The notes beneath the pieces are model-generated. The model was not told the origin of the DNA. It was given only the letters and a program-made list of their open reading frames with translations, and did no database searches. A DNA stretch of 64,000 bases from the NCBI GenBank assembly GCA_963808545.1, contig CAWEGB010000014.1, forward strand, positions 82,152-146,151, read 5' to 3'. How positions within the stretch are numbered: position 1 is the first letter of the stretch; the number at the start of each line of letters is the position of its first letter. Source of the DNA: JACVRW01 sp963808545 (GTDB taxonomy: Bacteria; Actinomycetota; Thermoleophilia; Solirubrobacterales; Thermoleophilaceae). Positions 1 to 8,120 of the stretch are shown piece after piece. A program made the translations under genes and the position numbers.

Positions 1-818
1 GCGACATCGTCGACGCGTACTTCGCGGAGATCGCGCGCGGGGTGGAGGACGTGGCCGCGCGGGCCGGCTACATGACGATCGTGTGCAACGCCGACCGCCG
101 CACCGAGCTCGAGATCGAGCAGCTGGCGGTGCTGACCGACTACCTGGCCGAGGGCGTGGTGTTCGCGGGCAGTGGCTTCGTGGACGATCCTCGCGGACCC
201 GAGCTCGCCTCCGCCGTGGAGCGAGCGCGGGAGCGCGGCGTGCGCGTGGTGGCGCTGGCCACCCGCGACTTCGACGCCCCGTGCATCGGCGGGGACAACC
301 ACGGCGCGGCCTTCGACATCACCGACTACGTGCTCTCGCTCGGACATCGGCGGGTGGCCTACATCGGCGGTCCGGCCGGGCTCTACGCCAGCCGCGAGCG
401 GGAGGCAGGCTTCCTCGCCGCGATCGCGGCAGCGGGCGCCGAGGCCGGGCCCGTCTACGAGGGGAATTTCTCCTACGAACAGGGCTACGCGGCCACCCTC
501 CAGATGATCGCCGAGCCCGAGCCGCCCGACGCCATCATCGGGGCGAACGACGAGACCGCCGTGGGCGCCCTCGCCGCGCTCCGTCAGGCGCGCATCGAGG
601 TGCCCTCGCGCATCTCGGTGGCGGGAATGACCGACACGCGGACCGCTCGATTCAGCGACATGACGACGGTCAGCGTGCCCATGTACCAGTTCGGCGCCGC
701 GGCCGCCCAGCGCATCGTGGCCGACGAGGATCCACCCGCCCAGACCGTCCTGCCACACCGCGTGGTGCCGCGCTCCACCACCGCCCGCCGGCGCGTGGCG
801 GCGAGCTCGCAGGCCTAG
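1..818 (+). CDS. LacI-family transcriptional repressor, 5' end outside the window
   Basis: Ligand-binding part of a LacI/GalR-type repressor. The reading frame is open from the left edge (first whole codon at 3), so the helix-turn-helix is not visible. The first residues, DIVDAYFAEIARGVEDVA, match the start of the periplasmic-binding-protein-like core of this family. The repeated alpha/beta pattern follows (VVFAGSGF, VAYIGGPAG, DAIIGANDETAVGAL), and the tail LPHRVVPRSTTA is a usual LacI-family C-terminus. It converges with the 815-1618 isomerase, overlapping by 4 bp. The LacI-type palindrome at 3994-4009, before the facing operon, is the likely target. The ligand is probably a sugar or sugar acid; this cannot be read from sequence. 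Confidence 0.9.
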   Translation, partial: DIVDAYFAEIARGVEDVAARAGYMTIVCNADRRTELEIEQLAVLTDYLAEGVVFAGSGFVDDPRGPELASAVERARERGVRVVALATRDFDAPCIGGDNHGAAFDITDYVLSLGHRRVAYIGGPAGLYASREREAGFLAAIAAAGAEAGPVYEGNFSYEQGYAATLQMIAEPEPPDAIIGANDETAVGALAALRQARIEVPSRISVAGMTDTRTARFSDMTTVSVPMYQFGAAAAQRIVADEDPPAQTVLPHRVVPRSTTARRRVAASSQA

Positions 819-1618
819 CAGCGCGTCGCGAAGCGTTCGCGCACAGTGGCCATCAGCTCGGGGCCGGAGAGCTCGGCCAGCGCAGGGTTGATCACCTCGA
901 CCTCGATGGGCCCGTCGTAACCCGCCGCCTCAACCAGCCCGCGGATGCGGGGGAGGTCGATCACGCCGTCGCCCATCATGCCGCGGCCGGCCAGCACGTC
1001 CGTGGTGGGGGAGAGCCAGTCGGAGACGTGGTAGCCGGCGATGCGGCCCTCGGCCCGCTCGATCTGGTGCTCGAGCTGCGGGTCCCACCAGACGTGGTAG
1101 GCGTCGATCACCACACCCACGTGGGCCGGGTCGAAGCGCTCGGCCAGCTGCAGTGCCTGGGCCAGGGTCACGACCACGGAGCGCTCGGCGATCATCATCG
1201 GGTGCAGCGGCTCGATGCCCAGGCGGACTCCGCGCTCCACCGCGTGCGGGGTGAGCGCCTCGATGCCGTGCAGCACCTGGGTCCGGGCGGCTTCGAGGTC
1301 CCCGTCGCGGGCCGGCCCGCACACGAGCACGAGGACCTCGGCGCCGAGCTCGGCCGCCTCGTCCACCGCCAGGCGGTTGTCTGCGTCGCTGCGGCGCCGC
1401 CCAGCGTCGTCGAGGGCAGGGAAGAACCCACCGCGACACAGGCTCGACACCCTCAGGCCCGCGTCGCGGATGAGCTGCGCCGCGCCCGGTACGAGCTTGT
1501 GCCGCCAGGGCGCGAACCATCCGATCCCCGCCTCTGCGCACGCATCGAGCGCGTGCGGGAGATCGAGGTGGTCGGCGGTGATCTGGTTGAAGGACAGGCG
1601 CCCGGGGTCGAGGCTCAC
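815..1618 (-). CDS. Sugar phosphate isomerase/epimerase family TIM-barrel protein
   Basis: A 267-residue xylose-isomerase-like TIM barrel (AP endonuclease 2 fold). Likely metal ligands appear in the family order: Glu in GIEPLHP, Asp in VIDAYHVWWD, His in GYHVSDW and Glu in IEVEVINP. Such enzymes isomerise or epimerise keto-sugars or dehydrate inososes in the cytoplasm. The GTG start at 1618 was chosen because it overlaps the stop of the upstream DUF993 gene as GTGA; the longer upstream frame is Arg/Ala-rich and lies inside that gene. Last gene of a three-gene operon with a Gfo/Idh dehydrogenase and DUF993, so it probably handles a 3-keto or inosose-like product of the dehydrogenase. The substrate is unknown. 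Confidence 0.85.
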   Translation of the reverse strand: MSLDPGRLSFNQITADHLDLPHALDACAEAGIGWFAPWRHKLVPGAAQLIRDAGLRVSSLCRGGFFPALDDAGRRRSDADNRLAVDEAAELGAEVLVLVCGPARDGDLEAARTQVLHGIEALTPHAVERGVRLGIEPLHPMMIAERSVVVTLAQALQLAERFDPAHVGVVIDAYHVWWDPQLEHQIERAEGRIAGYHVSDWLSPTTDVLAGRGMMGDGVIDLPRIRGLVEAAGYDGPIEVEVINPALAELSGPELMATVRERFATRC

Positions 1619-2775
1619 GGGCGAACCCCGGCCACGGCGAGCAGCTGTCGCATCCGCTCCACCGCCAACGGCGGATCGGCGAGCAGTCCGGCGCCGTCGG
1701 CGAGCCGGAAGAGCTCGGCCAGATGGGTCAGCGTGCGTGCGCTCTCGAGTCCGCCGACCATGCGGAATCCGTCCTGGTGGCCGTTGAGCCAAGCCAGGAA
1801 GACGATGCCGGTCTTGTAGTGGAAGGTGGGCGAGGAGAACAGCGTGCGGGCCAGCGGCACGGTGGGGGCGAGCACCGCGCCGAAGCGCTCCTCGTCCCCG
1901 GCGTCCAGCGCCTGCAGAGCGGTCGCCGCGGCGGGCGCGATGGCGTCGAACACGCCGAGGAGAGCGTGGCTGCCGCCGGCGATGAGGCCCGGGTAGTTGT
2001 AGTCGTCGCCGGTGTAGAGGCGCACACCGGCCGGTAGCTCGTCGCGCAGGTGGCGCTCGAGCTCGTCGTCCAGCAGCGAGATCTTGATCCCGTCGATGCG
2101 CTCGGCGTGGCCGGCGATCAGCTCGAGCACGATCGCGCTGGCCTCCGCCGGGTCGTCGTCGCCCCAGTAGCCGGCCAGCGTGGGGTCGAACATCTCCCCG
2201 AGCCAGTGCAGGATCACCGGCCCGGAGGCCTGGTCGAGCACCGCTTCGAGCACCCTGCGGTAGTCGTCCGGCCCGCGCGCCGCGGCGGCCAGGGCGCGGC
2301 TGGCCATGAGAATCGGCCGGGCACCCTGTTCCTCGACGAAGGCCATCTGCTCCAGGTACGCCTCACGGATGGCGTCGAGCGTGGCCGGGCCCGGCGGCAG
2401 CTGGTCGGTGCCCGCGCCCGCGCTGATCTGACCGCCGCAGGCGCGCGCCTCGGCCGCCGAGCGGCGGATCAGCTCGCGGGCCTCGGTCCAGCCCAGTCCC
2501 ATGCCGCGCTGGGCGGTGTCCATGGCCTCGGCCACGCCGAGACCCCACGACCAGAGGTGGCGCCGATAGGCGAGGGTCGCCTCCCAGTCGAGTGCCGCGC
2601 GTACCGACTCGCCCGGGGCCAGCGGGTCCGCCACCACGTGGGCGGCGGCGTAGAACATCCTCGAGCGCAAGGGCTCCCGGGGGCGCTCGAAGCCGCCCGG
2701 CGACCCGGGCGTGAAGCGCTCGAGCGAGCCGTCGGCACGCGGCAGCATCAGCTCGCCGGCGGCGGCGATGCTCAC
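1615..2775 (-). CDS. DUF993 family protein (dihydrodipicolinate-synthase-like fold)
   Basis: A 386-residue protein of the DUF993 family, distantly related to dihydrodipicolinate synthase/aldolase TIM barrels. Landmarks are RSRMFYAAAHVVADP near residue 40, ISAGAGTDQL near 120, VILHWLGEMFDP near 190, DGIKISLLD near 230 and the C-terminal FHYKTGIVFLAWLNG. The lysine in GIKIS is where class I aldolases carry their Schiff-base lysine, so a lyase/aldolase role is plausible but unproven. GTG start overlaps the stop of the Gfo/Idh gene (GTGA), and its own stop overlaps the next start, so the three products are translationally coupled. I know of no defined reaction for this family. Confidence 0.85.
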   Translation of the reverse strand: MSIAAAGELMLPRADGSLERFTPGSPGGFERPREPLRSRMFYAAAHVVADPLAPGESVRAALDWEATLAYRRHLWSWGLGVAEAMDTAQRGMGLGWTEARELIRRSAAEARACGGQISAGAGTDQLPPGPATLDAIREAYLEQMAFVEEQGARPILMASRALAAAARGPDDYRRVLEAVLDQASGPVILHWLGEMFDPTLAGYWGDDDPAEASAIVLELIAGHAERIDGIKISLLDDELERHLRDELPAGVRLYTGDDYNYPGLIAGGSHALLGVFDAIAPAAATALQALDAGDEERFGAVLAPTVPLARTLFSSPTFHYKTGIVFLAWLNGHQDGFRMVGGLESARTLTHLAELFRLADGAGLLADPPLAVERMRQLLAVAGVRP

Positions 2776-3965
2776 GCGTCGAGCTCCGGCACCTCGACCA
2801 TCCGCCGCTCACGCCAGGACAGCTCGGCCAGCTCGGCGAGCTGGATCCCCTTGGCCCCCTCGACGAGGTCCCACGGGAACGGCTCGTCAGCCACCACGTG
2901 GCGCAGGAACAGCTCCCACTGGATCTTGAAGCCGTTGTCGTAGTCGCTCTGATCGGGCAGCTCGAGCCAGCCGGACCGGAAGTCGATCGGATTCTCGATG
3001 TCGGGGTTCCAGAGTGCTCGCGGAGTGGCGTCGCGCGGCTGCACGCGGCAGCTGCGCAGACCGGCCACGGCGCTGCCGTCCGTGCCGTCGACCTGGAACT
3101 CCACCAGCTCGTCACGGTTGACCCGGACGCACCAGGACGAGTTGAGCTGAGCGACGATGCCGCCTTCCAGCTCGAAGGTCGCGTAGGCCGCGTCCTCCGC
3201 CGTGGCGCGGTAGGCGGTCTGGGTTTCGTCCGCGCGCTCGTGGATGTGGGTGGCGCCCAGGGTGAACACCGTCCTGACCGGGGCGAACAGGTCGTCGAGC
3301 ACGTAGCGCCAGTGCGGCAGCATGTCGGCCAGGATCCCGCCGCCGTCCTCCGCGCGGTAGTTCCACGAGGGCCGCTGGCCGGCGGGCTCCGGGCCCTCGA
3401 AGACCCAGTAGCCGAACTCACCCCGCACGGAGAGGATGCGCCCGAAGAAGCCGCTGTCGCGCAGCAGCCGGAGCTTGCGCAGCCCGGGCAGGAACAGCTT
3501 GTCCTGCACCACGCCGTGCTTGACGCCGGCCTCCGCGGCGAGGCGGGCCAGGCGCAGGGCGGTGTCGAGGTCGGGCGCCGAGGGCTTCTCGCAGTAGACG
3601 TGCTTGCCGGCGGCGATCGCCCGCTCCATGCCGCCGGCGCGGGCCGCGGTGGCCGCGGCGTCGAAGTAGATCTCACAGGCGGGGTCCTCGAGCGCCTGGT
3701 CGACGCTCGTGGTGAAGCGGTCGAGACCGTGCTCGGCCGCCAGCGCCCGCAGCTTGGGCTCGCTCCGCCCGACCAGCACCGGCTCGGGCCAGATCGTGGG
3801 CTCACCGGGTATCTGCACGCCGCCCTGGCGGCGGATGGCCATGATCGACCGGACCAGATGCTGGTTGGTGCCCATGCGCCCGGTCACGCCGTTCATGGCG
3901 ATCCCCACGGTGCGGAACTCGTCGGTGTTCGAGGGGGTGGGCGGGGCCGGCGTCTCGGTGCTCAC
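2772..3965 (-). CDS. Gfo/Idh/MocA-family NAD(P)-dependent oxidoreductase
   Basis: A 397-residue sugar or polyol dehydrogenase of the Gfo/Idh/MocA family. An N-terminal Rossmann segment (residues about 20-140) contains IAMNGVTGRMGTNQHL and the hallmark HVYCEKPSAP, where the Lys of EKP is catalytic. The C-terminal alpha/beta domain shows GGGILADMLPHWRYVLDDL, the GG..D...H pattern of the substrate pocket. GTG start; a downstream start is possible because the ribosome-binding site is weak. First gene of the operon ending at 815, and the LacI-type operator at 3994-4009 sits about 30 bp upstream, so it should be induced by the sugar sensed by the repressor at the left edge. Confidence 0.9.
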   Translation of the reverse strand: MSTETPAPPTPSNTDEFRTVGIAMNGVTGRMGTNQHLVRSIMAIRRQGGVQIPGEPTIWPEPVLVGRSEPKLRALAAEHGLDRFTTSVDQALEDPACEIYFDAAATAARAGGMERAIAAGKHVYCEKPSAPDLDTALRLARLAAEAGVKHGVVQDKLFLPGLRKLRLLRDSGFFGRILSVRGEFGYWVFEGPEPAGQRPSWNYRAEDGGGILADMLPHWRYVLDDLFAPVRTVFTLGATHIHERADETQTAYRATAEDAAYATFELEGGIVAQLNSSWCVRVNRDELVEFQVDGTDGSAVAGLRSCRVQPRDATPRALWNPDIENPIDFRSGWLELPDQSDYDNGFKIQWELFLRHVVADEPFPWDLVEGAKGIQLAELAELSWRERRMVEVPELDA

Positions 3966-3993
3966 GATGTTCGAATCTCGGCCTACGCTGGGT

Positions 3994-4009
3994 CGGCAAA
4001 CGTTTACCG
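3994..4009. promoter_or_regulatory. LacI/GalR-type operator
   Basis: CGGCAAACGTTTACCG is a near-perfect 16-bp palindrome with the central CG and AAACGTTT core typical of LacI/GalR operators; only the C/A pair flanking the core is mismatched. It lies 28 bp upstream of the start codon at 3965, where a repressor would block the dehydrogenase-DUF993-isomerase operon. The LacI-family gene at the left edge is the natural candidate regulator. Confidence 0.75.
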
Positions 4010-4093
4010 GCGGTCTGAGCGTAGTCAGCCGGGCTGGCGCGTGTCAAGGGAGCGGGGCGGGCGTGGCCGCCGCGAAGACGGGGCTGGGTGAGG

Positions 4094-4116
4094 TTGACCC
4101 CCTGTCAGGGGGTCAA
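4094..4116. terminator. Perfect inverted repeat between xylB and the Gfo/Idh operon
   Basis: Arms TTGACCCCC (4094-4102) and GGGGGTCAA (4108-4116) pair perfectly, with five bases between that can partly extend the stem. It sits 70 bp after the xylB stop and upstream of the next minus-strand operon, where a terminator is expected. No U-run follows on either strand, so an operator is a possible alternative. Confidence 0.5.
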
Positions 4117-4185
4117 TCGACCAAAGCTCCCTACGCCGGAGGATCAGGACCGACACGGGCTAGCGCCGGAGCGGAGCACACCCCC

Positions 4186-5622
4186 TCACTCCTCCCGGTG
4201 CAACTCCAACGTCGCCTCACGCACAGCGCGAATCCGGGCCAGCGTCTCCTCGTCGGTCTCCGCCGGCGGGTCGACCATCAGACCGCGGCGCACGTCCCAG
4301 CGCCGCGCCACCTCGGCGGCGTCCTCACCCGAGAGGCACGCGGCCGCCTGGGCGGCCGCGCCCAGGGCCACCAGCTCCTCCGCCTCGGGCACCAGCACCG
4401 GGCGGCCGGACAGCCGCGCCACCACACGCTGCCAGACCGAGCCGCGGGCGCCGCCGCCGATCAGCAGCACGGCGGCGTCGGGATCGAGGCCCGAGCCCAG
4501 CCGCGAGAGCTCGTCCAGCGCCTCGACGAGCGAGGCCACGGCCCCTTCGTAGGCGGCGAGCAGGATCTCCTCCCGGGTGGTGGCGTGCCGCAGTCCGGCC
4601 ACCATGCCGGCGGCCCGGGGGAGGTCGGGCGTGCGCTCGCCGTCGAGATAGGGCAGCACGACCGCGGAGGTGTGCTCGGCCGCCGCCTCCCGGTCGAGTC
4701 CGAGCCAGCCGGCGAAACGATCCACGGCCTGGGTGGCGTTCAGCGTGGCGGCCAACGGCAGAAAGCCCCCGCCGGCGTCGGCGAAGCCGGCCACCGTTCC
4801 GGACGGATCCACCGCCCGCTCGTTCATCACCGCATACGCCGTGCCGGAGGTGCCGAGGCTCACCACCGGCTCGCCCGGCGCCGCGCCCAGGCCCAGCGCC
4901 GCTCCCATGTTGTCGCCCGTCCCGGGGCCCACCACGGCGCCACTGCGCAGGCCAAGCTCCTGGGCGACCTCGGGGCGGACCTCCCCGGCGCTCTCGCCTG
5001 GACCCAGCACCGCGGGCAGCAGCGACCGGTCCAGCTCGATCAGTTCGAGCACAGGGTCCGAGTAGCCCTCGTCGAGCGTCGACCACCACGCGGTGCCCGA
5101 GGCGTCGCCCCGGTCGGTCACGCCGCGTCCGCAGAGACGCTCGGTGATGAAGTCGTGGGGGAGGCGCACCGCCCCGGCGGCGGCCGCGGCGTCCGGGTCG
5201 TGCCGGCGCAGCCACGCCCAGCGGGTGGCCGTGAAGGAGGGCACCGGCACCACACCGATCTGCTCGGCCCACCACTCGGCGCCGCCGAGAGCCGCCCGCA
5301 GCTCGCGCGCCTCGGCCGCCGAGCGGGTGTCGTTCCAGAGGATGGCCGGGCGCAGCGGCCGGCCGCCGGCATCGGTCACCACCAGGCCGTGCTGCTGGCC
5401 TGCGACCGAGATCGCGTCGATGTCGCCGGCGCGGCCCGTCTCGCCGAGGGCGATGCGCAGCGCTTCCCACCACCGCTCGGGATCGGTCTCGCGCGCCCCG
5501 TCGGTGCCGGTGACCTCGTGGGGAGCGCGGCCGGAGGCCACCACCTCGCCGCCCTCGGGATCGACCACCAGCAGCTTCGTGCCCTGGGTCGAGCAGTCCA
5601 CGCCGGCCACGAGCGGGCTCAC
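4186..5622 (-). CDS. xylB: Xylulokinase (FGGY carbohydrate kinase)
   Basis: A 478-residue FGGY kinase that would phosphorylate D-xylulose to xylulose 5-phosphate with ATP, feeding the pentose phosphate pathway. It shows the N-terminal phosphate-binding segment AGVDCSTQGTKLLVVD, GQQHGLVV near residue 80, TGDNMGAALGLG near 245, VSLGTSGTAYAV near 265, and a C-terminal ATP-site GGGARGSVWQRVVA. Start GTG 5622 was chosen because a GAGGAG site lies 7 bases upstream and the protein then begins directly at the kinase fold. It is divergent from xylA, sharing the operator region at 5668-5699, and ROK control is expected. Confidence 0.92.
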   Translation of the reverse strand: MSPLVAGVDCSTQGTKLLVVDPEGGEVVASGRAPHEVTGTDGARETDPERWWEALRIALGETGRAGDIDAISVAGQQHGLVVTDAGGRPLRPAILWNDTRSAAEARELRAALGGAEWWAEQIGVVPVPSFTATRWAWLRRHDPDAAAAAGAVRLPHDFITERLCGRGVTDRGDASGTAWWSTLDEGYSDPVLELIELDRSLLPAVLGPGESAGEVRPEVAQELGLRSGAVVGPGTGDNMGAALGLGAAPGEPVVSLGTSGTAYAVMNERAVDPSGTVAGFADAGGGFLPLAATLNATQAVDRFAGWLGLDREAAAEHTSAVVLPYLDGERTPDLPRAAGMVAGLRHATTREEILLAAYEGAVASLVEALDELSRLGSGLDPDAAVLLIGGGARGSVWQRVVARLSGRPVLVPEAEELVALGAAAQAAACLSGEDAAEVARRWDVRRGLMVDPPAETDEETLARIRAVREATLELHREE

Positions 5623-5667
5623 GCGAGCTCCTCGCCGTCCGAGATCCATTGACCCACGTTCAAGGCG

Positions 5668-5699
5668 CGACTAGTTTGTTGCGGGCGCCGACTAATTGC
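5668..5699. promoter_or_regulatory. Probable ROK (XylR-type) operator between xylB and xylA
   Basis: Two direct repeats, CGACTAGTTTG (5668-5678) and CGACTAATTGC (5689-5699), lie exactly 21 bp apart, two helical turns, inside the 96-bp divergent promoter region. A GTTTG/CAAAC inverted pair (5674-5678 and 5698-5702) overlaps them. An AT-rich motif in such GC-rich DNA, next to a ROK repressor gene of the same cluster, fits a site that controls xylB and xylA together. Confidence 0.6.
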
Positions 5700-5718
5700 A
5701 AACCCGAGGGGGAGAGGG

Positions 5719-6912
5719 ATGGCCACCGACACCGCAGCACGAGCTCAGGAGCTCGACCTTACACCGCGTCCGGAGCACAAGTTCACCTTCGGGCTGTGGA
5801 CGGTCGGCCACAAGGGCAACGACCCCTTCGGCGAGCCCACCCGGCCCGGGCTGGCCCCGCCGGACACGGTGCGCCGGCTGGCCGACCTGGGGGCCTACGG
5901 CGTCTGCTTTCACGACAACGACCTGATCCCCATCGACACGAGCCCGTCCGACCGCGATCGGATCGTGGCCGACTTCCGCAAGGCCCTCGACGAGACCGGC
6001 ATGGCGGTGTCGATGGCCACGACCAACCTCTTCACCGACCCCGTCTTCAAGGACGGCGCCTTCACCTCGAACAACCGGGACGTCCGCCGCTTCGCGCTGC
6101 AGAAGGTCCTGCGAGGAATCGATCTCGGGGCCGAGCTGGGCGCGCCGATATTCGTGTTCTGGGGCGGCCGCGAGGGCGTGGAGGCCGACGTGGCCAAGCC
6201 CGCTCGCGACGCGCTCGAGCGCTACCGCGAGGGCGTGAACTTCGCCTGCGAGTACGCCCTCGACCAGGGCTACGACATGCGCTTCGCGATCGAGCCCAAG
6301 CCCAACGAGCCGCGCGGGGACATCTTCCTGCCGACCGTGGGACACGCGCTCGCCTTCATCGAGCAACTCGAGCATCCGGAGATGGTCGGTGTCAACCCCG
6401 AGGTGGCCCACGAGACGATGGCCGGGCTCTCCTTCCTGCACGCCGTGGCCCAGGCGCTGTGGGCGGACAAGCTCTTCCACATCGACCTGAACGGCCAGCG
6501 CATCGGCCGCTACGACCAGGACTTCCGCTTCGGCGCCGTGGGCCTGAAGGACGGCCTGTTCCTCGTGAGGCTGCTCGAGGAGTCCGGCTACGACGGCGTC
6601 CGCCACTTCGACGCAAGGCCGCTGCGGCTGGAGGGCGAGGACGGGATCTGGGACTTCGCCTCGGGCTGCATGCGCACGTACCTGGCGCTCAAGGCGACGG
6701 CGGCGCGCATGGCGGAGGACGCAGAGATCAACGAGGCGCTGCAGGCCGCCAGGGTCCCCGAGCTGGCTCTCGACACGGTCGGCCCGTACTCGAAGGAGGC
6801 CGCCGATTCGCTGCTGGCCGAGGAGCACGACCTGGCCGCGCTGCGCGCGCGCGAGACGCTCAACGAGCGTCTCGACCAGCTGGTGACGGATCTGCTGCTC
6901 GGCCTGCGATGA
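5719..6912 (+). CDS. xylA: Xylose isomerase
   Basis: A 397-residue cytoplasmic enzyme converting D-xylose to D-xylulose (and D-glucose to fructose in many homologues). All landmarks of actinobacterial xylose isomerases are present: catalytic His/Asp in VCFHDNDL, FWGGREG, the Glu/Lys metal site in IEPKPNEP, NPEVAHE with the second metal Glu/His, and the Asp ligands in HIDLN and YDQDFRFG. Length and N-terminus (FTFGLWTVG) match the family. ATG start with GGGGAGAGGG just upstream. It overlaps the ROK repressor gene as ATGA, so enzyme and regulator are co-translated. Confidence 0.97.
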   Translation: MATDTAARAQELDLTPRPEHKFTFGLWTVGHKGNDPFGEPTRPGLAPPDTVRRLADLGAYGVCFHDNDLIPIDTSPSDRDRIVADFRKALDETGMAVSMATTNLFTDPVFKDGAFTSNNRDVRRFALQKVLRGIDLGAELGAPIFVFWGGREGVEADVAKPARDALERYREGVNFACEYALDQGYDMRFAIEPKPNEPRGDIFLPTVGHALAFIEQLEHPEMVGVNPEVAHETMAGLSFLHAVAQALWADKLFHIDLNGQRIGRYDQDFRFGAVGLKDGLFLVRLLEESGYDGVRHFDARPLRLEGEDGIWDFASGCMRTYLALKATAARMAEDAEINEALQAARVPELALDTVGPYSKEAADSLLAEEHDLAALRARETLNERLDQLVTDLLLGLR

Positions 6913-8120
6913 GGCCCGCGGACCCGCGCGACGTCCGGCGCCACAACCTCAGCCTCGTGCTGGGCGAGGTGGCGCGTCGCGGGCCGCGATCGCGGGCGAC
7001 CCTGGCGGTCGAGACGGGGCTGAACAAGAGCACGGTCTCGAGTCTCGTGGCCGAGCTCTGCGCCGGAGGGCTGCTGAGGGAGTCGGGTCAGGAGCGCCCG
7101 GGGGCCGTCGGCCGGCCCGCCCAGAACGTCGAGCTCGATCCCGACGGGCCGTTCGTCCTCGGGCTCGAGGTCAACGTGGACTACCTCGCCGTGTGGGCCA
7201 CCGATTTGGCGGGCAACCTGCTCCACCGCTCATTCGGGGCGAGCGACAACCGTGATGCGCCCGAGAGCGTGATCGGTCGGCTCGAACAGCTCGCGCACGA
7301 GGCGATCACAGAGCCGTTCGCGGGCGGTCGCTCACCCGTGGCCTCGGCCGTGGCCGTGCCGGGAATCGTCGATGGAGCGGGCGAGCTCGTGGTGGCGCCC
7401 AACCTGCACTGGGAGAACGTCTCCCTCGCGCGGCTCATAAGCGGGGAGCTCGGTGCGGTGACGCTCGAGAATGAAGCCAACCTCGGCGCTCTCGCCGAGC
7501 TGACCGAGGGCGCCGGCCGCGGGCTCGAGAACTTCGTCTACCTGTCGGCCGAGGTGGGCATCGGCGCGGGCATCGTGCTGAACGGCGAGCTCTTCCGGGG
7601 CGCCCACGGCTTCGGCGGCGAGATCGGCCATCTGACCATCGATCCCTACGGGCCGCCGTGCCCGTGCGGCTCGCGCGGATGCCTCGAGCGGCTGGCCGGT
7701 CAGGAAGCCCTGCTGCGGCTGGCCGGGTGGGACGCGCGCGTGCGAGGGCCGGGCCAGCGGCCCGAGTGGCCCGGCGCGATGCTGGCCGAGTCCGCCCAGG
7801 CTGGACATCCCAGGACGCTCGAGGCGCTAAGCCAGGTGGGGCACACCCTCGGCATCGCCGCGGCGGCCGCGGTCAACCTGCTCAATCCCCAGGCGCTCCT
7901 GCTCGGCGGCTACTTCGCTCCCGTCACTCGCTGGCTCCGCGAGCCGATCGAGGCAGAGCTGCACCGCCGCCTGCTGGCCGGTGACGGCTCGGGCTGCCGG
8001 GTGCTCGCCGCCAGCCTCGGGGGCGAGGCGGCGGTGCGGGGCGCCGCCGCGTTAGCCCGGCGGACGGTGCTGGCCGATCCGCTGGGCCACGCGCCGTTGC
8101 CTCAACCTGCCGCCCTGTAG
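6909..8120 (+). CDS. xylR: ROK-family transcriptional repressor (XylR-like)
   Basis: A 403-residue repressor with an N-terminal winged helix (residues about 15-75; LAVETGLNKSTVSSLVAEL is the recognition region) and a sugar-kinase-like ROK domain. The ROK signature is complete: NEANLGALAE, GAHGFGGEIGHL, and the zinc motif CPCGSRGCLE near residue 255. Of the kinase-derived sugar-binding residues, the EIGH glutamate and histidine are present. The start overlaps the xylA stop as ATGA, and the context makes xylose the likely inducer. The 3' end overlaps the convergent oxidoreductase gene by 19 bp. The symbol is assigned from context, not from a distinguishing motif. Confidence 0.88.
   Translation: MRPADPRDVRRHNLSLVLGEVARRGPRSRATLAVETGLNKSTVSSLVAELCAGGLLRESGQERPGAVGRPAQNVELDPDGPFVLGLEVNVDYLAVWATDLAGNLLHRSFGASDNRDAPESVIGRLEQLAHEAITEPFAGGRSPVASAVAVPGIVDGAGELVVAPNLHWENVSLARLISGELGAVTLENEANLGALAELTEGAGRGLENFVYLSAEVGIGAGIVLNGELFRGAHGFGGEIGHLTIDPYGPPCPCGSRGCLERLAGQEALLRLAGWDARVRGPGQRPEWPGAMLAESAQAGHPRTLEALSQVGHTLGIAAAAAVNLLNPQALLLGGYFAPVTRWLREPIEAELHRRLLAGDGSGCRVLAASLGGEAAVRGAAALARRTVLADPLGHAPLPQPAAL

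Noticed and set aside
83..1819. Long plus-strand frame across the LacI and isomerase genes
   Set aside because: It is out of frame with the LacI protein and reads as Arg/Gly-rich nonsense.
4094..4116. The inverted repeat as a second LacI operator
   Set aside because: It lacks the central CG and AAACGTTT core; its place after xylB suits a terminator better.
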